A stretch of DNA of 45,642 bases, taken from NCBI GenBank assembly GCA_013151865.1, contig JAADHN010000157.1:1-45642 (forward strand), written 5' to 3'. Source of the stretch: Kiritimatiellota bacterium (GTDB taxonomy: Bacteria > Verrucomicrobiota > Lentisphaeria > Oligosphaerales > JAADHN01). Positions 15,989-24,782 of this stretch are shown piece after piece. The position numbers and the translations under genes were made by a program. The notes beneath the pieces are model-generated. The model saw only the letters and a program-made list of their open reading frames with translations, made no database searches and had not been told where the DNA came from. How positions within the stretch are numbered: position 1 is the stretch's first letter; the number at the start of each line of letters is the position of its first letter.

Positions 15989-18861
15989 TGTCGCTTGAGA
16001 AAAACCTCCGCGTTGGCAATGTTCGTGCCGAGCCAGTCGGCCTTGTCGGGGAAGTACTGATAGAAGCGGAGGACGACCACCGAATGCTCATTCGCACCCG
16101 ACTGGTTCGGGTCCCACTGTCCTCCGCCGTCCGGGGGTTCCATGGAGGGAAGCGCGGTCCCGGATGGGGCATAATCGAGCTGAACAGTCCCATTTACGAC
16201 GGAAAGAATGCGGACCCCGACCGTGGGGTCGGCTTCGGGGGCGGCGGTCCCGGATGGAATTGTGCCATAAAGCGCCCTGACGGCGATGCGTGTGCCGTCC
16301 GGTACGATTTGCCCAAGACTGTTGACGACCTGTGTTCCGAGGATGCTGACAGATGATGCAACATCATCTACAATATCCTGTCGCGGTGTGACTTCCAGGT
16401 GTCGGATTTCCACGGGAACGTCGGGGGAATCTCCTGCGTTGCCCGCGGAAAGTTGCAAGACCGTCCGGACTCGGACTTTGCCAAGAGGGGCAACTTGGGC
16501 GGGCACGACTTCGTTGCGAATACCCAGGTGCAAAGGGGGCAGTAAACTGAACCAGGCTGTGGCCCGGGCCGCAACAGCCCCCTCCAGATCCCGGGCGGTA
16601 ACCTCGACGGTGTACCGCCCCGCAAGCGTTAGGGTGCCGGTGACAGGCCGGCTCAAAACGACCTGTTTTGACAATTGCGCCGCGAGAACTTGAACATCCT
16701 CCGGGGCGGAAGCCGCCCCCATGGGGGTTCCTTCCGGATCGAGCAAGCGCCAGGACACTCGCCACCGGGAATCCAGGTTCGAGCCGTTTTCCAAGACGAC
16801 CGTGATCGGCAGCGGATCGATCACACCGGCATCGACGATCCTTCTTGGCAAGGAGACGCGGAGAGCCCGGAGGGCCGTGGTGGCGGCAACGTCGAATTCG
16901 GCTTCCGCTCGGGCAAGAAGCGCGCCGGTATCCGCATGTAAGTAACGCGCCTGGGCGATGTATCTGCCGGGCCGGGCGTTGCCGGCGTTCCATTGCCAAA
17001 CGCCTGGGAAGTCCAAAGAAACCGGGGCAAATTCCGGAGGGGTCCCGTCCGGGCCGAGCAGGCGGAGACGGATCGCAGCGTCCGAAAAGGCTGACATGAC
17101 AGTGAGGCGAACAACATCATACGCTTGGCAGGGCGGGTCGTACTCCTTGTTATCCACCCAACGTGTGACGGCCACGCTGCACATGCTGCCGACGACTTGG
17201 AGCGTCAAATCAACGATGTTGTCGGATTCGTCGGATTCGGCCACGGCACCCGCCGCATCTCCCGTCACACGCAGAACGTGTACGCCGGCCCCGGGCGACC
17301 AAGGGAAGTGAACCATGACCGCATTGCCCGCCGGAATGGTTGGCGCCATGACGCGGGCGATGGGAGCAGCGCCATCCCTAACATCGAGCCGAGTGCGGGC
17401 GAGCGCCGTATCGCCTGAGTTTTCGAGCAACACGCCGACATCGACCGTGGGGTTGGTCAGGCGAAGCGTGTCCGTATGCACCTGGCCGAAAGTGAGGCCG
17501 GCAGTCGACAAATGCAGGTTCGGGCCGTGTGCAGCGTCGGCGGGCCCCACCCCGACCAGAGGCAACCGGCGAAAGGCGAGGTTGTTGGTCTCGTCCGTCT
17601 CGGGAACTTGGTTTTGCGGGTCTGCCGTCGCGAAAACCCGCGGTGAGGCGGTGAGTGCGGCTGTGTCCAGAACCACTTGGACATGGACCGATCCGGCCGC
17701 CGGAATGGCGGCAACGGTCCGGACAGCCCCAATCCGTACGCCGTCTTCGCGCGGGTCGCCCCGGAAGAAGGCGACTGCCACATTTGCCGCAAAGGCGGCG
17801 CCGATGTTGAAGACGACGGCGTGGACGGTCACCGTCTGGCCGGGGTGCGGCAGTGCAGGCGTGAACCAGATGCCGGACACGTGCACGAGCAGGTCGGGAA
17901 GCGGGCCGGGGTCCGGGGTGCGGACGGCGCCGAAAGCCAGGACCGCGGCGGCGGTCGCGCACACATCTTGGTCCGGCGCGCCCGGTTCGGACCAGTGACC
18001 GTCGGCGGCCTGCAGGCGCTCAAGCAACAGCAAGGCGTCACTGTAGAGACCCGGCGGATCGAAACGGACCAAAGTGCAATAGGCCGAGGCGGTATCCGTA
18101 ACGGACGCCGGTTTTGCAAGGTCTGCATCGAGCGCAAACCGACCATCGGCGCGAAAACTCGCGCGCAGTGCGGGCAATGCGGCGTCCACGGCCGTATCAA
18201 GGGCCGCCCGAGCAACATCGTCGAGGACGGCAAACCGCAAAGCATCGACGGCGCGGACCACGCGGGCGGTCAGCTCGAGGCGGCCGGGACCGCCGTCGGC
18301 CGACAATGTCCAGAGCCCGTCCGGCTGCTGCCGGGTCGTGAGCCAGGCCGCAGCGCGGCGCGCGCAGTCCGCAGCGAGTAGGTCGCGCCCGGCCAACGCA
18401 TTGACCACGAGGGCGGTATCGAGCACGTTACTCTGCTGTCCGACGGCCATGGGCCAGCCGCCGTCGGCGTTTTGGGCGGCGAGCAATGCGGCACCGGTGC
18501 CGGCGGAATCGCAGAGAAAAACCGCGAGCCGGTTTGGAACGAGATCGGGATGGGGCTCGAGTGCGAGCAGCAGTGCGCCGCGGGCGCGGAGGGCCGCGAC
18601 ACGGTCAACGTCGGTCCCGGCAGTCTCGAGGGCCTGGGCCGCACGGAGTGTGTCGGCGGACATGCGGGCAGTGGGCTGAGACCAGACGCCGGAAGACGTT
18701 TGGCGCGAGGCGAGCCATCGGCAAGCCAATGGGACCGGTGAGGCGTAAACGGCGGCGAAATCGAACAGCACCAACAGGGCGATCCCGCGGGACCGCCGTG
18801 TGGCCGCAGACACCGTGAAACCATGCCCCTGCCCCACGAGCCTCCTGCTCCCGTGCTTCAC
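15985..18861 (-). CDS. Secreted alpha/alpha-toroid and CARDB protein
   Basis: 958 residues from GTG 18861. In-frame GTG codons at 18837 and 18813 are alternatives; the last would give a compact signal peptide with RRSR then GIALLVLFDFAAVYA. Residues about 30-330 form a toroid of the squalene-cyclase/prenyltransferase type, with repeats such as QNADGGWPMAVG, QQPDGLWTLS and QAADGHWSEPG. Two CARDB-type adhesion domains follow (about 335-465 and 475-575, each ending in DETNN or DESDN), then beta-rich domains to the end (EVFLKRQ). The stop overlaps the start of the next gene as GTGA, so this is the first gene of a coupled three-gene unit. Catalytic terpene-cyclase motifs are not seen and the toroid is probably structural or binding. 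The function is unknown. Confidence 0.87.
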   Translation of the reverse strand: MKHGSRRLVGQGHGFTVSAATRRSRGIALLVLFDFAAVYASPVPLACRWLASRQTSSGVWSQPTARMSADTLRAAQALETAGTDVDRVAALRARGALLLALEPHPDLVPNRLAVFLCDSAGTGAALLAAQNADGGWPMAVGQQSNVLDTALVVNALAGRDLLAADCARRAAAWLTTRQQPDGLWTLSADGGPGRLELTARVVRAVDALRFAVLDDVARAALDTAVDAALPALRASFRADGRFALDADLAKPASVTDTASAYCTLVRFDPPGLYSDALLLLERLQAADGHWSEPGAPDQDVCATAAAVLAFGAVRTPDPGPLPDLLVHVSGIWFTPALPHPGQTVTVHAVVFNIGAAFAANVAVAFFRGDPREDGVRIGAVRTVAAIPAAGSVHVQVVLDTAALTASPRVFATADPQNQVPETDETNNLAFRRLPLVGVGPADAAHGPNLHLSTAGLTFGQVHTDTLRLTNPTVDVGVLLENSGDTALARTRLDVRDGAAPIARVMAPTIPAGNAVMVHFPWSPGAGVHVLRVTGDAAGAVAESDESDNIVDLTLQVVGSMCSVAVTRWVDNKEYDPPCQAYDVVRLTVMSAFSDAAIRLRLLGPDGTPPEFAPVSLDFPGVWQWNAGNARPGRYIAQARYLHADTGALLARAEAEFDVAATTALRALRVSLPRRIVDAGVIDPLPITVVLENGSNLDSRWRVSWRLLDPEGTPMGAASAPEDVQVLAAQLSKQVVLSRPVTGTLTLAGRYTVEVTARDLEGAVAARATAWFSLLPPLHLGIRNEVVPAQVAPLGKVRVRTVLQLSAGNAGDSPDVPVEIRHLEVTPRQDIVDDVASSVSILGTQVVNSLGQIVPDGTRIAVRALYGTIPSGTAAPEADPTVGVRILSVVNGTVQLDYAPSGTALPSMEPPDGGGQWDPNQSGANEHSVVVLRFYQYFPDKADWLGTNIANAEVFLKRQ

Positions 18862-19276
18862 AGACGATTAGATACAACTCCGCCGAACAACGCAGCCGGC
18901 GTTCTCTGCGGAGATTCACGTGCCGCCCGGGGCATTGTTGCCCCGATTTACGGTAAAATACGCCGACGGCGCACCTCCGAACGCATTCATGGTCTCGAGG
19001 TATTGATCGTCGCGAAAGAATCCGGAGCGCAGGCGAACTCGGGACCCGAGCAAGCGGAATGACCCGATATTCGTTCGGGTCATTCCGCGTCTACTATACG
19101 AAAGACGGGAAGCGGTTTCAAGTTCGGACGGGAACTCGACGCGCGCCGGGGGGGCGGTCGGATTGCGGCGCGTAACGCGATGCGACAAACGGGGAAGGGG
19201 GAGTCGTCCGTGCGGCGTTCCCCGTCGAGGAGCAGTCGAACCGCCTGATGGACAGACAGAACGGAAGTCACGCGGA
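18862..19276. other. 415-bp non-coding gap between lipoprotein and toroid genes
   Basis: No credible gene. It holds one perfect hairpin (19054-19088) and upstream sequence for the toroid gene. TATTTT is seen on the minus strand near 18960 but without a convincing -35 partner, so no promoter is called. Confidence 0.5.
19054..19088. terminator. Perfect 14-bp hairpin, possible terminator
   Basis: Arms GCGGAATGACCCGA (19054-19067) and TCGGGTCATTCCGC (19075-19088), loop of 7 bases. It lies 189 bases after the stop of the upstream lipoprotein gene on the minus strand. No T-tract follows on either strand, so intrinsic termination is uncertain. A transcript-stabilising hairpin or a repeat is also possible. 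Confidence 0.4.
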
Positions 19277-20899
19277 TCACCGGCCTTGGGGCAAGCGGGT
19301 GGTTTTTGCGACCGGCGATGAGGCGCTCCGCCAGCCGATGGCTTCGAGCATGGGGGCGATCTCCGGATTGGACATGAACATCCGCCAGCACAGGCCGGTC
19401 CGCCAGTTTTCGATCATGCACACGATAGGGCCTTGGTCGATGGCCAGGTAGCTCCCGGCGAACCAGTCCCGGGTGGGATTGAAAGCGTCCCGAAAGCCGA
19501 ATTCGCCCCAAAGTCGTTTGCCGTAGACACGGTAAAAGTATTTTAGCGTGGCGATGGACTCGGCCGGGGTGTAAGGCATGGCGGCGAGGGCGGCCGTGGG
19601 GCTGAGCGTTCCGTTGTCCCGGCGCCCCGGCGCGTGCGCCGCGTAGCCGTCGGGGTCGTCCGAGGCGGTCAGCCCCCATCCCAGTTCGCTGTACCCTTCG
19701 AACCCTTTCGGGTTGGCGCGACAATAGGCGCGTTGGATGAGCGAGATATGACGGTTGTTTTCGAAGTAGTTGCAGAACCGGTCCTGTTTTCCGCGCGGGT
19801 CGAACCCGAGGAACGAGTAGTGCGTGAAGAACAGCGGACCGCCCAGGGGCCGGCCGACCCACTGTTTGTAGCCGAAGTAGGTCTTGCCGTTCGCGTAGGT
19901 CTTCGGGTCGGCCACCCAGCCCTTGTAATAGCACGCGGCCGGGATCGAGTGGGTGGGCGAGGCGATGGCGAGTAGATAGGTGATCATGCATTCGTTGAAA
20001 TGGCCGCCGATGGCGTGGTTCTTCTTCCAGCCGTAACGCGGGGACCAATGCCAATACAGCTTCCGGCCGTCCGGGGTGCGCAGGTACCAGTCCCACTCGA
20101 CCTCGCGCCAGAGTTGCGTGGCGCGCCGCCGGAGTTCGCGCTCGACCGGGTCGGCGGCGTCGAAATAGCGGCGGACCGCGAGCAGGCCCTGAACCAGGAA
20201 AGAGGTTTCGACCAAATCCCCGCCGTCATCGAACTTCGAGAACGGGATCGTCCGTCCGGTGCGACCGTCGAGCCAGTGCGACCATGCCCCATGGTACCGT
20301 TCGGCCTTCTCCTGAAGGAAGGTTACGATCTTCAGAACGCGGTTCGCGGCCCGGGCCCGACTGACGAAACCGCGCTCCGCGCCGACCATGATGACCATGA
20401 GCCCGAACCCCGTACCGCCGGTGGTGCATGTGTGCCCGGAGGTGTTGCGTTCCCGCGCCAGGCCGCTGACCGGATGTCCCCAATCCCAGAAATACCGGAA
20501 CGTGGCTTTTTGAACCGAAGTGAGCAGTTCCTCGTCCGTCATGGACCGCGACGCGGCGGCGACGGTCCCGGATGGCGGCGACGCGGTTGCCGTATCCTCT
20601 TGGGGAACAACCGACACTCGGTAAAAGAACGTTTGTCCGTTCCGGCCCACGAAGTCACTGTACACGTTGGGCAGGTGAGGCTTGGCATTGATTTTTTGGA
20701 ACGGACCGCCCTCGGCGGGAGCGCGGTAGACATTGTAGGCCGGCGTCCTCCCTGCGGAGAGCCTCACTGGATCCCAGTGGAGGTCGATGCGGCTGTCGCA
20801 ACCTTCGGCGACCAAGTTCCGCACGACCGGAGGAGCCGGCCCTCGGGGCACGACGGCACACCCCCCGACCAGCAACACCGCAATTGGAGCAAGTCTCAT
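19277..20899 (-). CDS. Lipoprotein glycoside hydrolase of the glucoamylase-like (PF10091/GH144) type
   Basis: 540 residues. The N-terminus MRLAPIAVLLVGGCAV is a lipoprotein signal with lipobox LVGGC, placing the protein on a membrane surface. Residues about 25-110 resemble a fibronectin type III domain (LHWDP, YNVYRA, FFYRVSVV). The rest is the PF10091 glucoamylase-like toroid, with FRYFWDWG, GTGFGLMVIMVG, FDDGGDLVETSFLVQGLL, YWHWSPRYGW, FTHYSFLGFDPRG and GYSELGWGLTASD. Characterised relatives in GH144 cleave beta-1,2-glucans, which suggests that substrate, but others in PF10091 are uncharacterised. ATG 20899 is directly followed by the signal sequence, supporting the start. It is separated from the toroid gene by 415 bp and preceded by a 217-bp tandem repeat array. 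Confidence 0.87.
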   Translation of the reverse strand: MRLAPIAVLLVGGCAVVPRGPAPPVVRNLVAEGCDSRIDLHWDPVRLSAGRTPAYNVYRAPAEGGPFQKINAKPHLPNVYSDFVGRNGQTFFYRVSVVPQEDTATASPPSGTVAAASRSMTDEELLTSVQKATFRYFWDWGHPVSGLARERNTSGHTCTTGGTGFGLMVIMVGAERGFVSRARAANRVLKIVTFLQEKAERYHGAWSHWLDGRTGRTIPFSKFDDGGDLVETSFLVQGLLAVRRYFDAADPVERELRRRATQLWREVEWDWYLRTPDGRKLYWHWSPRYGWKKNHAIGGHFNECMITYLLAIASPTHSIPAACYYKGWVADPKTYANGKTYFGYKQWVGRPLGGPLFFTHYSFLGFDPRGKQDRFCNYFENNRHISLIQRAYCRANPKGFEGYSELGWGLTASDDPDGYAAHAPGRRDNGTLSPTAALAAMPYTPAESIATLKYFYRVYGKRLWGEFGFRDAFNPTRDWFAGSYLAIDQGPIVCMIENWRTGLCWRMFMSNPEIAPMLEAIGWRSASSPVAKTTRLPQGR

Positions 20900-20970
20900 G
20901 GTTCGTCCCTTGGGTCGATCCGGTTCCTCACCGCCTGTCGGTCCCTCGAATACGAGGGGGCATCTCGCCG

Positions 20971-21486
20971 CGGCACCGTCCTTTCATACCTCCTCATCTG
21001 CGTCCATTCACGTTCATCCGCGGTCCTGATTGAGTCTTATTGACCGCAGATGGACACCGATTCACGCGGACACGGGCGATTCCCGGTTCCGCCCGGACGG
21101 GACGGCAACGCGCACTTCGCAGAGAGCAGACGCGGCGTCTCGCCGCGGGCTCAAGAGGAAAACGGCGGGACGCCGTTTCTACTTTGGCGGCACCGTCCTT
21201 TCATACCTCCTCATCTGCGTCCATTCACGTTCATCCGCGGTCCTTGTTGAGTCTTATTGACCGCAGATGGACACCGATTCACGCGGATACGGGCGATTCC
21301 CGGTCCCGCCCGGGCGGGACGGCAACGCGCACTTCGCAGAGAGCAGACGCGGCGTCTCGCCGCGGGCCCAGGAAGAAAACGGCGGGACGCCGTTTCTACT
21401 TTGGCGGCACCGTCCTTTCATACCTCCTCATCTGCGTCCATTCGCGTTCATCCGCGGTCCTTGTTGAGTCTTATTGACCGCAGATG
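20971..21486. repeat. 217-bp tandem repeat, ~2.4 copies
   Basis: CGGCACCGTC recurs at 20971, 21188 and 21405, giving a period of exactly 217. The third copy ends at CAGATG (21486). Copies differ at only a few bases. Each unit holds two inverted repeats: CATCTGCG...CATCCGCGGTC facing GACCGCAGATGG...CACGCGGAT, and GGCGTCTCGCCG facing CGGCGGGACGCC (one mismatch). The CATCTGCG/CCGCGGTC palindrome resembles a dispersed intergenic repeat found in many environmental genomes. The array spans most of the 679-bp gap between two minus-strand genes. Open frames across it repeat with the array and are not genes. Confidence 0.92.
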
Positions 21487-21578
21487 CGCTTGAAGGCTGC
21501 ACGCCAAACCAAGAGTGCAGGTCCGCAAAGAAACGGCTATCGGAGCCGCTGCGACTGCTGAAGCACGCCGGCGCTGTC

Positions 21579-22826
21579 TCACGAGGGAACGCTGTATTGG
21601 CCGCAACAGCAGTACATGGCCTCGGGCGACATCTTCAGTTTCGCCCCCAGGATGTCCCACAGTTCGCGTTCTTCCGTGCAGAGGTTCACGGGCGTTCCGG
21701 GGCTGATCCGCCGAATCTCCGCGATGTAGTGCGCATAGATCTCGGCGCGGACGTCGCGCGGAAAGGGGCCGCTGTGATGACCGTCCAGTTCGGATGCGGC
21801 GGCGCGGATGGCTTCCAAGCACTCGGGGTCGAGGTTGTCGGCCCCGAAAATCTGCTCCGCCTCCTTGGCGAGCATCATGGAGACGACCCACAATCGGACC
21901 GTGTCGGGTCGTGCTGCGGCAAAGAGTTTTTCGAGCGCATCGGTGGCTTCCTCGCGCCAGTTTCGGTGGGGGACAATGGGGGTGAACCCGGCCCGGACCA
22001 CGTACCCGGCATCCTGACACTTGCGCATGGCCTCGAGGCGTTCCGCGAGGCTCGGTGTGCCGCGCTCGATCCGAGAGCACTGGGTTTCGGTGGCCAGGGT
22101 CCAGTAGCACAGGACGTTGCGTTTCCAGGGCAGGTCGAGCAAATGGTCGATATTGTTGCTTTTGGTGTAGACCAGCAGGTACTTGTCATTTCGGGCGAAG
22201 CACTCTCCCAACAGTTCGGAAGCGCCGTACTCCGGCTCGAAGCAGGGGTAATCGCTCTTGAGGTCGTACCGATAGAGCAATTGATGCGGACGTTCCAGGA
22301 AATTGCGTTCGAGTTCCGTGACGAAATCTTCGAGGTCGAGCAACAAGCACACGAAGAAGCTCTGGCCGCAGTAATCGCAACGGTGCACACAGCCTTCGAT
22401 CGTGTGAATGCCCCAACCGCCTTGGCAGACATAGGGGCGCCGCGGGTCCCGTCCATCGGTTTGCTCGCGCCTGCTGTAGGCGAACTCCCGGCCGACGCCG
22501 GCCATGTGTCGGGCGATGCTTTGGGCGCGCGGATTGCGAAACCGTTTCGGTGTATGCCGCTTGGCGTCATCCCAAACGAACGTGCTGAACAGAAAGACGG
22601 GGGTCGTCTCGGTCTTTTCGATGCCCATTCGAACCCGACCCGACTGCACGGGCAGATCCTCGCGTGCGCCCGCCGCTTCCACGACCTTGTCCGTGTCGTT
22701 CTCGTCGACCTCTTCGAAAGGCGGGTTTCCGAGGCCGGCCAGCATGCGTTCGAGTCGGGCGACGGCCTTGTCGTTTTCCCAAACGCGCTTGTGAACGAAG
22801 ACACGGGGCGGGCGCAATTCATACAT
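21579..22826 (-). CDS. Spore photoproduct lyase-like radical SAM protein
   Basis: 415 residues from ATG 22826, chosen because AAGGA precedes it by about 12 bases and the protein then begins at the conserved VFVHKRVWEN segment. The radical SAM cluster motif is C146-x3-C150-x2-C153 (CVHRCDYC). Following segments YTKSNNIDHLLDL, LATETQCSRIERGTPS and AGFTPIVPHRNW match the SplB/SPL family. SPL repairs the spore photoproduct thymine dimer by radical chemistry. SPL-like proteins also occur in bacteria that do not form spores, where their substrate is unproven. The C-terminus carries an unusual CCCGQYS cluster. It is divergent from the MTHFR gene and single in its unit. Radical SAM identity is firm, exact substrate uncertain. 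Confidence 0.88.
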   Translation of the reverse strand: MYELRPPRVFVHKRVWENDKAVARLERMLAGLGNPPFEEVDENDTDKVVEAAGAREDLPVQSGRVRMGIEKTETTPVFLFSTFVWDDAKRHTPKRFRNPRAQSIARHMAGVGREFAYSRREQTDGRDPRRPYVCQGGWGIHTIEGCVHRCDYCGQSFFVCLLLDLEDFVTELERNFLERPHQLLYRYDLKSDYPCFEPEYGASELLGECFARNDKYLLVYTKSNNIDHLLDLPWKRNVLCYWTLATETQCSRIERGTPSLAERLEAMRKCQDAGYVVRAGFTPIVPHRNWREEATDALEKLFAAARPDTVRLWVVSMMLAKEAEQIFGADNLDPECLEAIRAAASELDGHHSGPFPRDVRAEIYAHYIAEIRRISPGTPVNLCTEERELWDILGAKLKMSPEAMYCCCGQYSVPS

Positions 22827-23339
22827 GGCTCGGGCATTTCCTTGATTGCGGTTGGGGGTTCGCGGCGTCGCACGGGCGGCCGCGCAAAGGTGTTTGACAC
22901 AGGGCGGATTTCGGCGGAAGAAACGGCGGCGCGGCTCGTTTCGGAAAGAACATAACCGCGATTCGCCCGGACACGCACACGTTGCGGCGTTTTTGGCGTC
23001 GATTTGAGCGCCTGTCCACGTTGCGTCTCGCAGCGTCCGCCCGTACATTGCAGAGAACGCAGAGGAACGCATGACCAGGGCCCGTCCGCAAAGGGCGCAC
23101 GGCCGCACACGAGGACGTTCCGGGCGAGGTTCCGTGAGTCTTGCCCGGCGATACCGCCCTGGGGGGCAATCCCGATGTGCGGGAAACGGAGACGATTGAC
23201 GGGGGAAGCGTCGTCGCGTGTCGGGCCGCTTGGCCGCCTGCGTGTGCGGGGATGCTCCGGGACCTGCCCTGTTGCCGCGCCCTTTCCGCCTTCGCTTGGC
23301 CATGGCGCGCCGCAACGATGCAGCAGAAAAGGTGCTGGT
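22827..23339. promoter_or_regulatory. Divergent intergenic region (513 bp)
   Basis: Lies between the SPL-like gene (minus) and the MTHFR gene (plus), so it should hold both promoters. A plus-strand TTGACA is at 22894-22899 but has no good -10 at the right distance. No gene is supported: open frames here are antisense or N-terminal extensions without family-like sequence. Confidence 0.35.
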
Positions 23340-24782
23340 TTGGATGTGAAAGATTCTCCGGAACAATTGCGGATCCAGTTCGATGCGACGAACCCCCTGG
23401 CGGCGTGTCTGCAGGAGGGGAAGTTCACCGTTCTGGTCGAGGTGGACGTCCCGGCGAAGGACCAGCCTTTCGATTCCGCCATCACACTCGCCCGGCAAGT
23501 GGCCCGCCAGGCCGGGCGGCACGAGATCGTCTCGGGCATTGCCGTGACTGACCGGCTGCGATCCGACGAAACGCACGACAACGTCGAGGCGGCCTCGAAC
23601 CTGCAGAAGGCCTCCGGACTGCCCGCGGTCCTGCATGTTTCCGGGCGGATGACCACTCGTGCGCGTCTGGCGGAATTGACGGGGAGAGCGCTTTCCGAGG
23701 GGGTCCGGAACGTCCTGCTCGTTTCCGGCGACGCGCCGCGCACCGGGCCGGGCAGGGCCGACGGTCCCCGGGCGGCATGGCGCTCAATTCATTACCTGGA
23801 CAGCGTCAAGATGATTGCGCACCTGCGCGCCATCCGCCCCGACCTCCGCCTGGGGGCGGGCGTCAACCCGTTCAAATACAATCCGGCGGACGTGTACCTC
23901 CAATATTTCAAGATGATCCGAAAACTGGCCGGGGGCGCCGAATTCATCGTGGCGCATGCCGGGTGGGATATGGCCAAGCTGCAGGAGTTGCAATGGTACC
24001 TGCAGATGCGGGAGATCAATTCCCCGGTTTTGGCGCGTCTTGCCGTGCTTTCGCCCGATGAAGTCCGCCGAATCCACGACGGGGTCTATCCGGGCGTGTT
24101 CGTCTCCCGGGAGTTGGCGGCCCAGATGCAACGCGAATCGAGCCTCAACGCCAACCAATTCATGGCCGCCCAGTTACGACGGATCGGCCTCCAGGTCGCC
24201 GGGTGTGCGTTGCTGGGGTTCAGCGGCGTCCAGATCGCCGGGCTCCGCGATGAGGCCACGGCGCGAATGGTCTTGGCCCGGGTCGAGGCAGCGCCCTCGG
24301 AATACCCGGATTACCCAACTTGGCTCACCGCCTGGAAAGAGTACCACGACGGCGTGACCTTTGCGCCGGCGCCCGATGCGTTCTACGCCTTCAGCGGACT
24401 GCTGACGCCGGACGCCCGGATGTTCGACCCCGAAGCCGGCAGACAGCAGCAGGGACCGTTCCCGGACGCCCGGCTCCCGGACCGGTGGCGCGCCGCGTTT
24501 TGGGGCCGGATCTTCGCTGGCGAGCTGCCCGACTCGGTCAAAGACCGGCTGGTCCGCCTGCTGGGACGGGGGCGATTCTCGCGTTCCGAACTCGAGGCGT
24601 GCCGGTATCTCTATCCGGGGAAATGTCCGAAAGGCCTGGTTTACGGCGCCTGCGGCGGGGCCGGTGCGGACGGAATCTGCGAATTCCGCACGCAACGGTG
24701 TTTTTTCCACCGGGTGCTGGCCGTAGCCGCATATCGCCGGGAATTGGACTGCCTCGAACGGGAGGTGGCCGATGCCCTCTGA
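23340..24782 (+). CDS. Methylenetetrahydrofolate reductase with C-terminal MetV-type Cys-rich domain
   Basis: 480 residues from TTG 23340, which follows AAAAGG by 7 bases. GTG 23346 is an alternative. Residues about 10-300 form the MTHFR TIM barrel (TVLVEVDVPAKDQPF, VSGIAVTDR, VLLVSGDAPR, RLGAGVNPF, GAEFIVAHAGWD), which with FAD reduces 5,10-methylene-THF to 5-methyl-THF. Residues about 420-460 form the MTHFR_C/MetV domain (KCPKGLVYGACGG, DGICEF, further Cys). In acetogens MetF and MetV are separate partners, so a single chain carrying both is notable. Between them is a region (FSGLLTPDARMFDPEAG) I do not recognise. The last 11 bases overlap the ThiL start, so the two are co-translated. A role in one-carbon or Wood-Ljungdahl metabolism is inferred. 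Confidence 0.88.
   Translation: MDVKDSPEQLRIQFDATNPLAACLQEGKFTVLVEVDVPAKDQPFDSAITLARQVARQAGRHEIVSGIAVTDRLRSDETHDNVEAASNLQKASGLPAVLHVSGRMTTRARLAELTGRALSEGVRNVLLVSGDAPRTGPGRADGPRAAWRSIHYLDSVKMIAHLRAIRPDLRLGAGVNPFKYNPADVYLQYFKMIRKLAGGAEFIVAHAGWDMAKLQELQWYLQMREINSPVLARLAVLSPDEVRRIHDGVYPGVFVSRELAAQMQRESSLNANQFMAAQLRRIGLQVAGCALLGFSGVQIAGLRDEATARMVLARVEAAPSEYPDYPTWLTAWKEYHDGVTFAPAPDAFYAFSGLLTPDARMFDPEAGRQQQGPFPDARLPDRWRAAFWGRIFAGELPDSVKDRLVRLLGRGRFSRSELEACRYLYPGKCPKGLVYGACGGAGADGICEFRTQRCFFHRVLAVAAYRRELDCLEREVADAL

Noticed and set aside
15989-16193. N-terminal extension of the second giant to ATG 16193
   Set aside because: It would overlap about 200 bases of the upstream toroid gene, which has real domain sequence there. 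The extension is Arg/Ser-rich with no signal features.
15985-18861. Terpene or squalene cyclase function for the toroid proteins
   Set aside because: Only the QxxDGxW toroid repeats are seen. The DxDD-type catalytic motif is not, and the proteins are exported and joined to CARDB domains.
21030-21493. Repeated short open frames over the 217-bp array
   Set aside because: They recur with the repeat period, have no family features, and exist only because the unit is not interrupted by stops.
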